Shown in pieces: positions 17,513-25,014 of a stretch of DNA of 64,000 nucleotides. Source of the stretch: Aeromicrobium sp. Root495 (GTDB lineage Bacteria; Actinomycetota; Actinomycetes; Propionibacteriales; Nocardioidaceae); NCBI RefSeq assembly GCF_001426755.1, contig NZ_LMFJ01000001.1, forward strand, positions 848,734 to 912,733, read 5' to 3'. Numbering within the stretch: position 1 is the stretch's first letter; each line of letters begins with the position of its first letter. The position numbers and the translations under genes are program-made. The notes beneath the pieces were generated by a model. The model was not told the origin of the DNA and ran no database searches. It saw nothing but the letters and a program-made list of their open reading frames with translations.

Positions 17513-18277
17513 TCAGACGTCGGTGACGACGACGTCGAGTCGGGTGCCGTCCTGCTCGACGGTCCAGCCCAGGTCGCGCCAGGCGTCGGCCAGCCCGTCG
17601 ACGCTCCTGGCCTCGACGCCCTCGGTGATCAGAGCCCGCACGAGGCGCCCCTTGGTGGCCTTGTTGAAGTGGCTCACGATCTTGCGGACGCCGCCCGACT
17701 CGTGCAGGACCCGCACCGACGCCGTCCGTGGTGCCAGCGACGGGGACGGCTTGCCGAGCTGCACGTAGGTCCCGGAGCGCAGGTCGACCAGAAGACCGTC
17801 GCCCACCGCCTCGTCGAGCACCTTGGGGAGGACCGGACGCCAGCGTCCGGCGACCGCCCCGAGCCGGGGGAGCGAGACGGTGCCGCTGAGCCGGTAGGCG
17901 GGGATGGGGTCTCCGGCCCGCACGAGCCCGAAGAGTGCGCTCGCCACGACCAGGGTCTCGTCGGCACGCGCGCGGGTCTCGGGGTCGAGGGACGGCAGGT
18001 CGAGCTCGCCGAACAGGACGCCGGTGTACACGTCGCCGGCCGGCGCGCACGGGAGCTCGAGGAGGCGGGCGTCCGCCGCGATCGCGTCGGACTGGGTGGG
18101 TCCGAGACCGAGTACCTCGGCGGCCCGCCTCGGGTTGCCCGACGCGAGCTTCACGAGCGCACGGACCAGCTGGTCACGCGTGCGGTCCAGCCGCCGGAAG
18201 GAGAGCGACTCGAGATCGAGGACGGGGCCGGCCGCGGGTGCGGTCTTGCCCTCGGACGGTGGAAGCAGGACGAGCAC
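17513..18277 (-). CDS. yaaA: YaaA family peroxide-stress protein
   Basis: A 254-residue member of the UPF0246/YaaA family. It opens MLVLLPPSEGKT and carries the late hallmark KIVSHFNKATKGRLVR. In E. coli YaaA lowers free iron and protects against peroxide damage; the biochemistry is a DNA-binding helix-hairpin-helix-like fold. The family's usual length is about 250. It is convergent with the RNase H/phosphatase gene (30-base gap) and 17 bases downstream of the permease on the same strand. Confidence 0.9.
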   Translation of the reverse strand: MLVLLPPSEGKTAPAAGPVLDLESLSFRRLDRTRDQLVRALVKLASGNPRRAAEVLGLGPTQSDAIAADARLLELPCAPAGDVYTGVLFGELDLPSLDPETRARADETLVVASALFGLVRAGDPIPAYRLSGTVSLPRLGAVAGRWRPVLPKVLDEAVGDGLLVDLRSGTYVQLGKPSPSLAPRTASVRVLHESGGVRKIVSHFNKATKGRLVRALITEGVEARSVDGLADAWRDLGWTVEQDGTRLDVVVTDV

Positions 18278-18294
18278 CGACGCAGCCTACCGAG

Positions 18295-19353
18295 TCAGCC
18301 GACGAGGCTCGTCCAGGCCCACAGCACGGTCGCGCACAGCACCACGATGACGGGGGTGGTCAGGATCCCCAGGCGGTGGAACTCGGCCCAGGACACGTGC
18401 TCCCGTCCGCCCGAGCGGCTCCACAGCACGTTGGCGAGCGATCCCACCGCGGTGAGGTTGGCTCCCACGTTGACGCCCACGAGCAGCGCCAGCACCGCCA
18501 CCGGCCCTACCGCGACGGCGGCGGGGAGAAGCAGGAGGGTGGCCGGCAGGTTGTTCACGACGTTGGCCGCCACCATGGCCAGCAGCGCCAGGCCCACGAC
18601 GGCGGCCCAGCCGGTCGACGTGGGGACGAGTCCGTCGGCCCACGCACCGACCGACGTGGTGCCGACCCACAGCACCAGCCCGCCCCACACGACCACCACG
18701 ACCGCGAGCGGCAGGTTGGCCGCGTCGAGGAGGTCGCGCCACGTCGTCGTCCGTCGGACCAAGGCGTAGGTCCCGACGAGCAGCGCCCCGGCGAGGCCGC
18801 ACACCCAGGGTGGCGCTCCGCTGGCCACGCCGAGCAGGACGACCAGCACGACGGCGGCGGGGAAGAGGGGAGTGGCCACGGTCTCGGGCGGGGCCTCGGC
18901 CGGCGTCGGGTCGTGCCGACACCACCAGCGCACCACCAGGACCTCTGCGACCACGCCGACGAGCCAGACCGGAAGCATGAGCCAGGCGAACCGCACGAAC
19001 TCGAGCCCGCTGGCGGTGAAGACCAGCAGGTTGGTCAGGTTGGAGATGGGCAGGAGGGTGGAGGACGTGTTGGCCAGTCGCACCGAGAGCAAGGAACCCC
19101 GGCGGGCCAGCCCCGCCGCCAGGAGCACCGGTGTCAGCAGGACGACGGTCGCGTCGAGCGTGAGGGCCACCGTGACCGCGGTCGCGAGCAGCGCGGCCAG
19201 CACGAGCCGGCGCTGGGGGGAACCCACCGAGGCGCGCGCGACGGCTCCGCCCCAGGCGTCGAAGAGTCCCTCGTCGGCGCAGGCCCGGGCCAGCACCGTG
19301 ATGGTGACGAGGAAGCCGACGACCCCGACGAGGTCGTGCAGGTCGTGGCTCAC
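18295..19353 (-). CDS. ArsB/SLC13-like membrane permease
   Basis: A 352-residue integral membrane protein with about ten hydrophobic helices. The repeated signatures SNLTNLLVFTASGLEF and ANVVNNLPATLLLLP, and late GVNVGANLTAVGSLANVLW, match the two-fold N-x-N-N/T-x-S-x-A-N pattern of the ArsB/NhaD/CitM ion-transporter superfamily. The substrate (arsenite, sodium or a dicarboxylate) cannot be told. At 352 residues it is shorter than typical ArsB (about 430), so the N-terminal helices may be reduced. It sits ten bases downstream of the GDT1-like gene and may share its riboswitch-controlled transcript. Confidence 0.8.
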   Translation of the reverse strand: MSHDLHDLVGVVGFLVTITVLARACADEGLFDAWGGAVARASVGSPQRRLVLAALLATAVTVALTLDATVVLLTPVLLAAGLARRGSLLSVRLANTSSTLLPISNLTNLLVFTASGLEFVRFAWLMLPVWLVGVVAEVLVVRWWCRHDPTPAEAPPETVATPLFPAAVVLVVLLGVASGAPPWVCGLAGALLVGTYALVRRTTTWRDLLDAANLPLAVVVVVWGGLVLWVGTTSVGAWADGLVPTSTGWAAVVGLALLAMVAANVVNNLPATLLLLPAAVAVGPVAVLALLVGVNVGANLTAVGSLANVLWSRSGGREHVSWAEFHRLGILTTPVIVVLCATVLWAWTSLVG

Positions 19354-19362
19354 CCGACGAGG

Positions 19363-19944
19363 CTAGACCCAGCCCGCACCCTCGGCGATCAGCAGGACTC
19401 CGAACACGACGAAGGCGGCCGCTGCTCCGTACTTGATGAGCTTCTCCGGCAGGTGCCGTCCGAGGACCGCGCCCACGAGGATCGCGAGGGCATCGGCGGC
19501 GACCATGCCGATCGTGCTGCCGATCCAGGTCCCGAACCAGTCCTCGCGCACGGCGAGCGTGATGGTGGCCAGCATGGTCTTGTCGCCCAGCTCGGCGAGG
19601 AAGAAGGCGACGCCGACGGCGAACAGCGCAGATCCGTTGGCGTTCTTGGCCTTCTCGGCCTCGTCGTCCGTGAGCTCGTCACCGCGCAACGTCCAGGCAG
19701 CGAAGACGAGGAAGGCGACGCCGGCGACGACGGCGATCGGGCCCTGGTACTTCTCGAAGCTGTTGCCGATGAAGTAGCCGATGCCCACCGACGCGAGGTG
19801 GACGAGCGCGGTGGCGGCGGTGATGCCGATGAGCACGTCGCGGGCCCGGTACCGGGTGGCGAAGGTCATGGCCATCAGCTGTGACTTGTCGCCGAGCTCG
19901 GCGACGAAGATGACAGCGGTGCTGAGCCACAGAGCGTCGAGCAT
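19363..19944 (-). CDS. TMEM165/GDT1-family manganese/calcium exporter
   Basis: A 193-residue protein with six membrane helices and the two inverted family signatures FVAELGDKSQLMAM and FLAELGDKTMLATI, whose Glu and Asp form the cation site. A short charged loop (TDDEAEKAKNANG) links the halves. Bacterial members such as MneA and MntX-like proteins export Mn2+. The leader upstream looks like a yybP-ykoY manganese riboswitch, which strongly supports a manganese role. The SD (GAGGAG) lies eight bases before ATG inside a hairpin, so translation is probably switched. Confidence 0.92.
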   Translation of the reverse strand: MLDALWLSTAVIFVAELGDKSQLMAMTFATRYRARDVLIGITAATALVHLASVGIGYFIGNSFEKYQGPIAVVAGVAFLVFAAWTLRGDELTDDEAEKAKNANGSALFAVGVAFFLAELGDKTMLATITLAVREDWFGTWIGSTIGMVAADALAILVGAVLGRHLPEKLIKYGAAAAFVVFGVLLIAEGAGWV

Positions 19945-20136
19945 GGGAGGAGCTCCTCATCACCCGGACGAGGAGCTCTGCATCAAGGGCAGACTTCGAC
20001 CGGGATCGTCGTAGGACAATCGGTCGAAAGTCTCGTCCGCCGCTCGGATCTCTCCGGATCGGCCCGGTGCACCGGACTGCTCGATCGTGCTGAGCGGTCA
20101 GTATGTCGACGCACCTGTTGGGGACTACTCCCTTTC
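19945..20136 (-). ncRNA. yybP-ykoY manganese riboswitch with expression platform
   Basis: Reading the minus strand, the aptamer runs from 20136 to 20026. It opens GAAAGGGAGUAGUCC, contains GCGUCGACAUACUGACC, and closes with GACGAGACUUUC, so GAAAG/CUUUC forms the basal helix and the GGGAGUAG and GACAUACU/GAGACUU loops fit the Mn-sensing consensus. Downstream, 20021-20033 (which includes the CUUUC) can instead pair with 19991-20002, an alternative helix that would break the aptamer. A further perfect 9-bp hairpin (19970-19978 with 19950-19958) buries the ribosome binding site. High Mn2+ would be expected to stabilise the aptamer and turn on the exporter. Confidence 0.8.
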
Positions 20137-20141
20137 ATGGA

Positions 20142-20513
20142 TCAGCGTAGTCCATCCAGAAGAGCGAGCGCATCGTGACGTCGGTCCCACGGGACGACGA
20201 GGTGGTCGTGGTGGAAGCCGGCCAGCACGTTGCACGGAATCTGCGCCTCCGCGAGCACCGCGGAGAGGCGAGCGGTGACGCCCACCGCATCGAGCTTGGT
20301 GACCAGGTCGATCGTGATCCAGGCACCGACGAAGTCGTAGAGGAGGCCGTCGTCGTCGGCGTCGGCCTGCTCGACCACGACGGTGAGTCCCTCGGGCTCC
20401 AGCACGGTGGCGAGGGCGCCGGTGGCGTCGAACTCCGGCCTGACGATGGCGTAGACCACGGGCTCGGGGTGCAGGCGGGGCTGGATGGAGCCCGGGATCA
20501 TCGCGTCGGCCAT
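20142..20513 (-). CDS. ACT-domain protein
   Basis: A small 123-residue protein resembling CASTOR-type ACT-domain proteins: PVVYAIVRPEFDATG, then GAWITIDLVTKLDAVGVTARLSAVL, EAQIPCNVLAGFHHDHLVVP. ACT pairs bind amino acids and usually regulate enzymes. No catalytic residues are present. It lies just upstream of the manganese riboswitch, six bases separating its stop from the aptamer, so the riboswitch may be reached by readthrough from this gene. The partner is unknown. Confidence 0.8.
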   Translation of the reverse strand: MADAMIPGSIQPRLHPEPVVYAIVRPEFDATGALATVLEPEGLTVVVEQADADDDGLLYDFVGAWITIDLVTKLDAVGVTARLSAVLAEAQIPCNVLAGFHHDHLVVPWDRRHDALALLDGLR

Positions 20514-20550
20514 GATCCCAGGCTATCGGGCGAAGCCCTACACTGAGCAG

Positions 20551-20936
20551 GCGAATGAGTCGGCCGGGCGGCCGCGGCGAGCATGTCTCGTCGAGGAAAG
20601 TCCGGACTCCACAGAGCACGGTGGTGGCCAACAGCCACCCACGGCGACGTGCGGGACAGTGCCACAGAGATCAGACCGCCAGCGGCTCTCGCTCCTCGGA
20701 GCGGGAGTGCGGGTAAGGGTGAAACGGTGAGGTAAGAGCTCACCAGCGGTGTCGGCGACGGCACCGGCTCGGTAAACCCCACCGGGAGCAAGACCAAGAG
20801 AGTCTCTTCGGAGGCTTGCGCTGACGGGCTGCTCGTCCGACGTCAGCGGGTAGGTCGCACCGAGGCGTCCAGCAATGGGCGCCCCAGATGGATGGTCGCC
20901 CTCGACAGAATCCGGCTTACAGGCCGGCTCATTCGC
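20551..20936 (+). ncRNA. rnpB: RNase P RNA (bacterial class A)
   Basis: About 386 nt. The 5' strand GCGAATGAGTCGGCC pairs with the 3' strand GGCCGGCTCATTCGC to form P1. Conserved core blocks are present: GAGGAAAGTCCGGACTCC, CACAGAGAT, AGGGTGAAACGGTGAGGTAA, GGTAAACCCC, AGATGGATGGTCGCC and ACAGAATCCGGCTTA. The gene is complete, and its last 27 bases double as the left attachment repeat of the mobile element that follows. It processes the 5' ends of tRNA precursors as a ribozyme with the RnpA protein, which is encoded elsewhere. Confidence 0.95.
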
Positions 20937-20939
20937 ACC
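20910..20939 (+). repeat. attL core repeat (3' end of rnpB)
   Basis: This is the left copy of the exact 30-bp repeat. Bases 20910-20936 are the 3' end of rnpB including the P1 strand, so rnpB stays intact after integration. Confidence 0.88.
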
Positions 20940-20946
20940 ACATGCT

Positions 20947-20961
20947 CTGACCTGCGCAAAC
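20947..20961 (+). repeat. left member of inverted repeat flanking the att core
   Basis: CTGACCTGCGCAAAC lies seven bases inside the left core. The right end carries its near-complement at 34934-34948 (14 of 15 bases match when inverted). In the excised circle the two copies flank the core symmetrically in inverted orientation, so they may bind integrase or excisionase. Confidence 0.55.
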
Positions 20962-20980
20962 GCGCGATCGTGGGGTGTGC

Positions 20981-20999
20981 AGTCCGCACACAGTCCGCA
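20981..20999 (+). repeat. putative integrase arm-type sites, left end
   Basis: AGTCCGCA occurs at 20981-20988 and again at 20992-20999, an 11-base period. The same doublet with the same period occurs at the right end of the element (34842 and 34853), in the same orientation. Confidence 0.65.
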
Positions 21000-21002
21000 C
21001 GG

Positions 21003-22112
21003 TCACGAGCTCAGCGCAACGGCACCACCTCCGAATCCTTCGAACGCGGCGTCTACCGCGGCCCTCGTCGTGTCGTCCGAGTCGGGCCACAGGTGGCTGT
21101 AGGTGTTGAGGGTCTCGCTCGCGTCGGCGTGCCCGAGGCGGGCCTGCACGACCTTCACGCTCTCGCCGTGACGGATCAGCAGCGAGGCGTAGAGGTGCCG
21201 CAGATCGTGGAACGTGACGCCCTCAGGGAGGCCGGCGCGCTTGCGTGCCGGGTGCCAGATCGTCTGGCCGAAGGACGACCGCCTCAGCGGCTCGCCGTCG
21301 ACGTCGCCGAACACGAGGCCGTGCTGGCCGGCTGGGTGGGCGGCCAGGTGCGCGCTCAGCGTCTCGAGCGTCGTGCGGGGGAGCGGGATCGTCCTCACGC
21401 TCGAGCTCGTCTTCGTCGGCCGGAACTCCCACCCGGCGCCCTCGAGCGGCTGCACCTGGCGATCGACGCGCACCGTCCGCCGCAGGAAGTCGACGCGGTC
21501 GACCGTGAGGCCGAACGCTTCGCCCTGCCGCAGCCCGGTGCCGGCCGTGAAGAGGATGAGGGCGCGGAGGTGCTCGGGCACCTCGTCGGCTAGCCGGTCA
21601 AGCTGCTCCATCGTGATCGGGGTGACCTGCTTGCGCTCCTTGCGCGGCAGCTTCGTCGCCTCGCACGGGTTGGACGCCACGCGCCGGTCACGTACAGCTG
21701 CCTTAAAGATGCCGCTCACGACGCCGTGGATGACGTGCACCGTGGCGGGGGAGAGGTTCTTGGCCGAGAGCTTCGCGACCCATGCCTGCACCTCGCTCGG
21801 GCGGATCTCGCTCAGCATCCGGTCGCCAAGCCACGGGTACGCCTGGTTCTCGAGCGCGCTCTTCGTGCGAGCCTGCGTCGTCACCCGGTGCGGCTGGGAG
21901 GCCCGCCACTCCTCGGCGTAGGTCCGGAACGTCATCCGGCCGGCATTGGGATCGACGTACTGCCCGCTCACGATGGACGTCGTGACCTCGTCGAGCCACC
22001 GCTGGGCGTCGACCTTGCGGTCGAAGTGCTTGGCGTGCTCCTTGCCGGCGTCGTCGCGGTAGCGCGCACGCCAGCGGTTGTTCGGGCGCTTCGCGATGCT
22101 CTTACTCGCCAT
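21003..22112 (-). CDS. int: tyrosine recombinase/integrase of the element
   Basis: A protein of 369 residues from ATG at 22112. It has an AP2-like N-terminal arm-binding region (KRPNNRWRARYRDDAGKEHAKHF), a SAM-like core-binding domain (about 60-165) and the catalytic domain with R195 (GTGLRQGEAFGL), K234, H302-xx-R305 (FHDLRHLYAS), H328 (RLGHAD) and Y338 (LNTYSHLW). All catalytic residues are present, so it should be active. It is transcribed toward the left att site and ends 64 bases from the core. Its start overlaps the end of the XRE gene by 11 bases, suggesting joint expression. Confidence 0.95.
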   Translation of the reverse strand: MASKSIAKRPNNRWRARYRDDAGKEHAKHFDRKVDAQRWLDEVTTSIVSGQYVDPNAGRMTFRTYAEEWRASQPHRVTTQARTKSALENQAYPWLGDRMLSEIRPSEVQAWVAKLSAKNLSPATVHVIHGVVSGIFKAAVRDRRVASNPCEATKLPRKERKQVTPITMEQLDRLADEVPEHLRALILFTAGTGLRQGEAFGLTVDRVDFLRRTVRVDRQVQPLEGAGWEFRPTKTSSSVRTIPLPRTTLETLSAHLAAHPAGQHGLVFGDVDGEPLRRSSFGQTIWHPARKRAGLPEGVTFHDLRHLYASLLIRHGESVKVVQARLGHADASETLNTYSHLWPDSDDTTRAAVDAAFEGFGGGAVALSS

Positions 22113-22680
22113 CGTCCCGTCGCCCTTCGCGCTCGCGTGCCAGGGCCTCGAGGGCCTCTTGCTCCATCTTCTTGAAAGGCTCAACCGGGACACTGGTCGC
22201 CAAGAGGATTGACCTGATGGCCTCGGTCTCTGCCTCGGTGGAACCGTTCTCTTCCGACCACGCGGTGACCATCTGGAAGAAGGGCTCCAGAGTGTCGGCG
22301 TGATGTTCCTGCACGAAGTGAGACAGCTTCTTGAATGCCTCGGACTGCCGGCGGCTAAGAGCGATGGACTCTTGGCGTAGGGATTCCCAGGTCTCAAAGA
22401 GGCTCGTGAGGCGGGAACTCATAACGACCTCACGCGGCCGAAGGAGGTCAGCGACTCGCAGCTCGAACGCCGCGGAGAACCCGAGCAACTCGTCGACAGT
22501 GATCCGCCGCCCACTCTTCTCGATCTTGTAGAGGGCTGACGCCTGAATCGGACAGCCGGCTTCCTCCATCCGTGAAGCCAGGCTCTCGTAAGTCCAACCA
22601 CGGGACTCGCGCTCCATCTCGACGCGCCTTGCAAGGGTGCTCTCGCCAGCGATGCTGCGAGGTCTGTTCGGTCTTGGCAT
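22102..22680 (-). CDS. XRE-family repressor of the element
   Basis: A protein of 192 residues from ATG at 22680 (GGAG five bases upstream; a longer frame is unlikely). Residues about 16-75 form an XRE helix-turn-helix: LARRVEMERESRGWTYESLA, then ASALYKIEKSGRRITVDELLGF. The C-terminal half is helical and charged with no peptidase motif, so induction by RecA-style self-cleavage is not supported. It is divergent from the excisionase operon and upstream of the integrase, the position of an immunity or lysogeny regulator. Confidence 0.85.
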   Translation of the reverse strand: MPRPNRPRSIAGESTLARRVEMERESRGWTYESLASRMEEAGCPIQASALYKIEKSGRRITVDELLGFSAAFELRVADLLRPREVVMSSRLTSLFETWESLRQESIALSRRQSEAFKKLSHFVQEHHADTLEPFFQMVTAWSEENGSTEAETEAIRSILLATSVPVEPFKKMEQEALEALAREREGRRDDGE

Positions 22681-22794
22681 TCCCGCTCCATTCCTAAGTG
22701 GAAACGAGAGTAACCCGCTTGGGCTAGCCAACGCAAGAGCCCACGACCAACAATGTTCCTAAGCAACCAACGCACTTGGCCGGAAGGGAACGAG
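22681..22794. promoter_or_regulatory. divergent control region between repressor and excisionase
   Basis: This 114-base gap contains TTCCTAAG twice (22691-22698 and 22756-22763) and CCAACGCA twice (22728-22735 and 22767-22774). CCAACGCA recurs near the right att end at 34897. Repeated octamers between divergent phage-type regulators are plausible operator sites for the XRE repressor or the excisionase. Confidence 0.5.
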
Positions 22795-22983
22795 ATGGAC
22801 GAGTACATGACCACCGAAGAGGTAGCCAAGCTCTGCAGGACTAGCGCCGGCACCGTTCGCTACTGGCGGCATCACGGAACGGGACCCCGCGGGCTGCAAG
22901 TCGGGAAGCGGACCCTCTACGCGAAGAGCGAAGTCCACTCCTGGCTTGAGTCCAAGGTGCTGCAGGAGGCGGAGGCCGGATGA
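22795..22983 (+). CDS. excisionase-like helix-turn-helix protein
   Basis: A protein of 62 residues from ATG at 22795 (AAGGGA upstream). The sequence YMTTEEVAKLCRTSAGTVRYWRHH, ending GKRTLYAKSEVHSWLES, is a MerR-like/HTH_17 winged helix of the type used by excisionases and BldC-like proteins. Being the first gene of the rightward operon and next to the repressor, it is the best Xis candidate. It overlaps the next gene by four bases. Confidence 0.8.
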   Translation: MDEYMTTEEVAKLCRTSAGTVRYWRHHGTGPRGLQVGKRTLYAKSEVHSWLESKVLQEAEAG

Positions 22984-23192
22984 CCTACCCAGGACATGAG
23001 AGAGGCCGCCCGGGCGAAGGGGCGACCTCAGAGTCTCAGCTGGCAACCGACGACTTCTTTCAGGATACGTCAGCAGACACTCCGCTCGCTCAGATGCGAC
23101 GTCGGCGCGCTGCTGCCCTTCGTCTCCCTCCACTGCCCGACGGTCGGCGTGATCCGATCTTTGACCGCCGCCCGCGGGATGGTGCGGCATGA
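22980..23192 (+). CDS. small hypothetical protein
   Basis: A 70-residue charged protein rich in Arg, Asp and Pro with no recognised domain or membrane segment. It is tied by ATGA overlaps to both the excisionase-like gene upstream and the ATPase downstream, which supports it as a real gene. A short basic stretch MRRRRAAALR lies in the middle. Function unknown; it may be an accessory to replication or excision. Confidence 0.6.
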   Translation: MTYPGHERGRPGEGATSESQLATDDFFQDTSADTPLAQMRRRRAAALRLPPLPDGRRDPIFDRRPRDGAA

Positions 23193-24301
23193 CGTGGGCC
23201 GCGGCGGATGCTGCGTACTACGACCAGGAGGCGGCCCCGATCGAGGTCCCTGCCTGGCGCTCGCTCATCCTCAACGGAGCCGATCTCGACGCGACCACCT
23301 TCCCTCCGCTTAGGTGGGCGGTGCACGGGCTCATCCCCGAAGGCTTCGGCCTTCTCACTGGTCCGCCGAAGGCCGGCAAGAGCTGGCTCGTCGGAGGCTT
23401 AGCGCTGGCCGTCTCGGGGGGACAGCCAGCGCTTGGGAAGATCGCCGTGAACCACGCCCGCCCGGTGCTGTACCTGGCGCTCGAGGACGGCCCTAGGCGG
23501 CTTCAGGGCCGCTCTCGCACCCTCCTGGGTGAGGGCGTGGCGATTCCTCCACTGCTGGATTTCGTGACCCAGATGAGCACGGTCAGCCCGACGCACATCA
23601 TCGCGGGCTGGCTTGAGGAGCACGGTCACCATGCACCGCTCGTCGTGCTCGACACGCTCGGCAAGGTCATGCCGGACGCGAAGGCCGGTGAGTCTGCGTA
23701 CAGCCGGGACTACCGGATCGGCTCGCTGCTCAAGGGGCTCGTCGACAAGTACCCCGGCGCCACGCTCCTGGCCGTGCATCACGTCCGCAAGGCCGTGGGT
23801 GAGGACTGGATGGACTCGACGTCTGGGACGAACGGTCTGAACGGCGCAGCGGACTTCACGCTCAACGTCAGCCGCCAGCGCAACAGCGACGAGGGAATCC
23901 TTCGCGTGACCGGCCGCGACGTGCCCGAGAACGAGTACGCAGTCACCACGCGAGACGGCTCGTGGACGCTCGATGGGCAAGAGCTCGCCGACGCTGCTGC
24001 GAAGGCTCAGCTCACTCGCGAAACGTCAGGGCTCGGCGATCGGTCTGCCGAGATCGTGCAGTGGCTCAACGAGCAGCCGACCGCAGTCTCTCCTCGCGAG
24101 GTCGAGGAGGGCCTGGGCATCGATAACGCACGGATCTACCTCAAGCGACTGGTGGACCGTGGCTCGATCGAGAAGCTCGGTCGCGGTCTCTACAAAGGCG
24201 TTACAACCGTTACAAGTGTTACCGACGACGATCTCTCTCCCTCCGAAAGTTACACAAGTAACAGTTGTGACACCCCATCCCAGGGGGTGCTCGATGACTG
24301 A
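23189..24301 (+). CDS. RepA-like AAA ATPase/helicase
   Basis: A 370-residue RecA-fold ATPase of the AAA_25/RepA type. Walker A is G58-PPKAGKS and Walker B is P150-LVVLDTLG. VLYLALEDGPRRLQGR is a typical RepA-family segment, and AVHHVRKAVGEDWMDSTSGTNGL resembles its motif with the conserved Gly/Ser loop. The C-terminal 90 residues contain a winged-helix-like part (EIVQWLNEQPTAVSPREVEEGL). Such proteins unwind DNA during plasmid or satellite replication, so the element may replicate after excision. It overlaps the WhiB-like gene by eight bases. Confidence 0.8.
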   Translation: MTWAAADAAYYDQEAAPIEVPAWRSLILNGADLDATTFPPLRWAVHGLIPEGFGLLTGPPKAGKSWLVGGLALAVSGGQPALGKIAVNHARPVLYLALEDGPRRLQGRSRTLLGEGVAIPPLLDFVTQMSTVSPTHIIAGWLEEHGHHAPLVVLDTLGKVMPDAKAGESAYSRDYRIGSLLKGLVDKYPGATLLAVHHVRKAVGEDWMDSTSGTNGLNGAADFTLNVSRQRNSDEGILRVTGRDVPENEYAVTTRDGSWTLDGQELADAAAKAQLTRETSGLGDRSAEIVQWLNEQPTAVSPREVEEGLGIDNARIYLKRLVDRGSIEKLGRGLYKGVTTVTSVTDDDLSPSESYTSNSCDTPSQGVLDD

Positions 24302-24569
24302 CCGTACCGACGCCCTCGCCGTCCTCATGGGCAGCATCTTCCGGCTCGAGCAGGACGGCCAGCGCGTGCCCTGCGTCCGACCGACCATCGGTCACTGGTG
24401 GCTCGCTGACGACGACGAGATGCAGGACGCAGCCGTCACTGCCTGCCTCACCTGCCCCGCTCTCGATACCTGCCGCGGCTACGTCGCCTTGCATCCCGAG
24501 GACGGCGGCGTCTGGGCAGCCATCTACCCACCGCGGCGGGGACGCAACCGAACTGGGGCGAGTCGGTGA
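24294..24569 (+). CDS. WhiB-like iron-sulfur regulator
   Basis: A protein of 91 residues. The four cysteines C27, C51, C54 and C60 (C-x23-C-x2-C-x5-C, with ACLTCPALDTC) form the WhiB [4Fe-4S] ligand pattern, and GGVWAAIYPPRRGRN stands for the GVWGG turn and basic DNA-binding tail. WhiB proteins act with the principal sigma factor. Phage- and plasmid-borne copies (such as that of mycobacteriophage TM4, recalled) can interfere with host WhiB function. It is the last gene of the xis-rep operon. Confidence 0.85.
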   Translation: MTDRTDALAVLMGSIFRLEQDGQRVPCVRPTIGHWWLADDDEMQDAAVTACLTCPALDTCRGYVALHPEDGGVWAAIYPPRRGRNRTGASR

Positions 24570-24583
24570 GAGCCCGCCCGACG

Positions 24584-24751
24584 TCAGCGTCTGTTCCTCG
24601 ACTCGAACCAACCTGCGAAGACCAGGATCAGCACGACGCCTGCTGCGTACCCTCGGTCGTCGACGTAGGAGGGCCCTGTGTCATCGACGAGGGCAACCGA
24701 GAGCAGCACTCCGATCAGGACACCGGCGAGGATTCGGACAACCCACTTCAC
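24584..24751 (-). CDS. 55-residue two-helix membrane protein
   Basis: Read from GTG at 24751 to TGA at 24584. It has a hydrophobic helix at about 4-22 (VVRILAGVLIGVLLSVALV), a polar loop and a second helix at about 35-49, ending in the basic SRNRR. It starts nine bases after the preceding small membrane gene on the same strand. No family recognised. The hydrophobicity pattern and tandem position support it; its shortness leaves doubt. Confidence 0.5.
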   Translation of the reverse strand: MKWVVRILAGVLIGVLLSVALVDDTGPSYVDDRGYAAGVVLILVFAGWFESRNRR

Positions 24752-24760
24752 GAGGTCACT

Positions 24761-24958
24761 TCACGCGTCGTCATCGTCACGCCCCAGTTCGATCCACCAC
24801 GCGACCGCGGCGAACAGACCGAACACCGCAAGGCCGAAGAACTTCATCCCTGGCCCGGGCTCGATGCCAAGCGCGAGGCCCGCGACGAACACCACGCCGG
24901 CCGCAACCACAGCAGCGATCCACGTGAGGACCTGCTGACGGTTCGGACGTCTGGACAC
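24761..24958 (-). CDS. 65-residue two-helix membrane protein
   Basis: Taken from GTG at 24958; the frame stays open to 25108, but the extension is Arg-rich and overlaps the start of the next plus-strand gene. Two hydrophobic helices (LTWIAAVVAAGVVFVAGLAL and FFGLAVFGLFAAVAWWI) precede an acidic end, GRDDDDA. Small paired membrane proteins are common cargo in mobile elements (holin-like, toxin-like or superinfection exclusion), but nothing here identifies which. Confidence 0.5.
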   Translation of the reverse strand: MSRRPNRQQVLTWIAAVVAAGVVFVAGLALGIEPGPGMKFFGLAVFGLFAAVAWWIELGRDDDDA

Positions 24959-25014
24959 CGTCCGAGAGTGCCAGCGCGAGGCGGGTTCCGCATCCCATCT
25001 GAAGCGGTGCGCAA

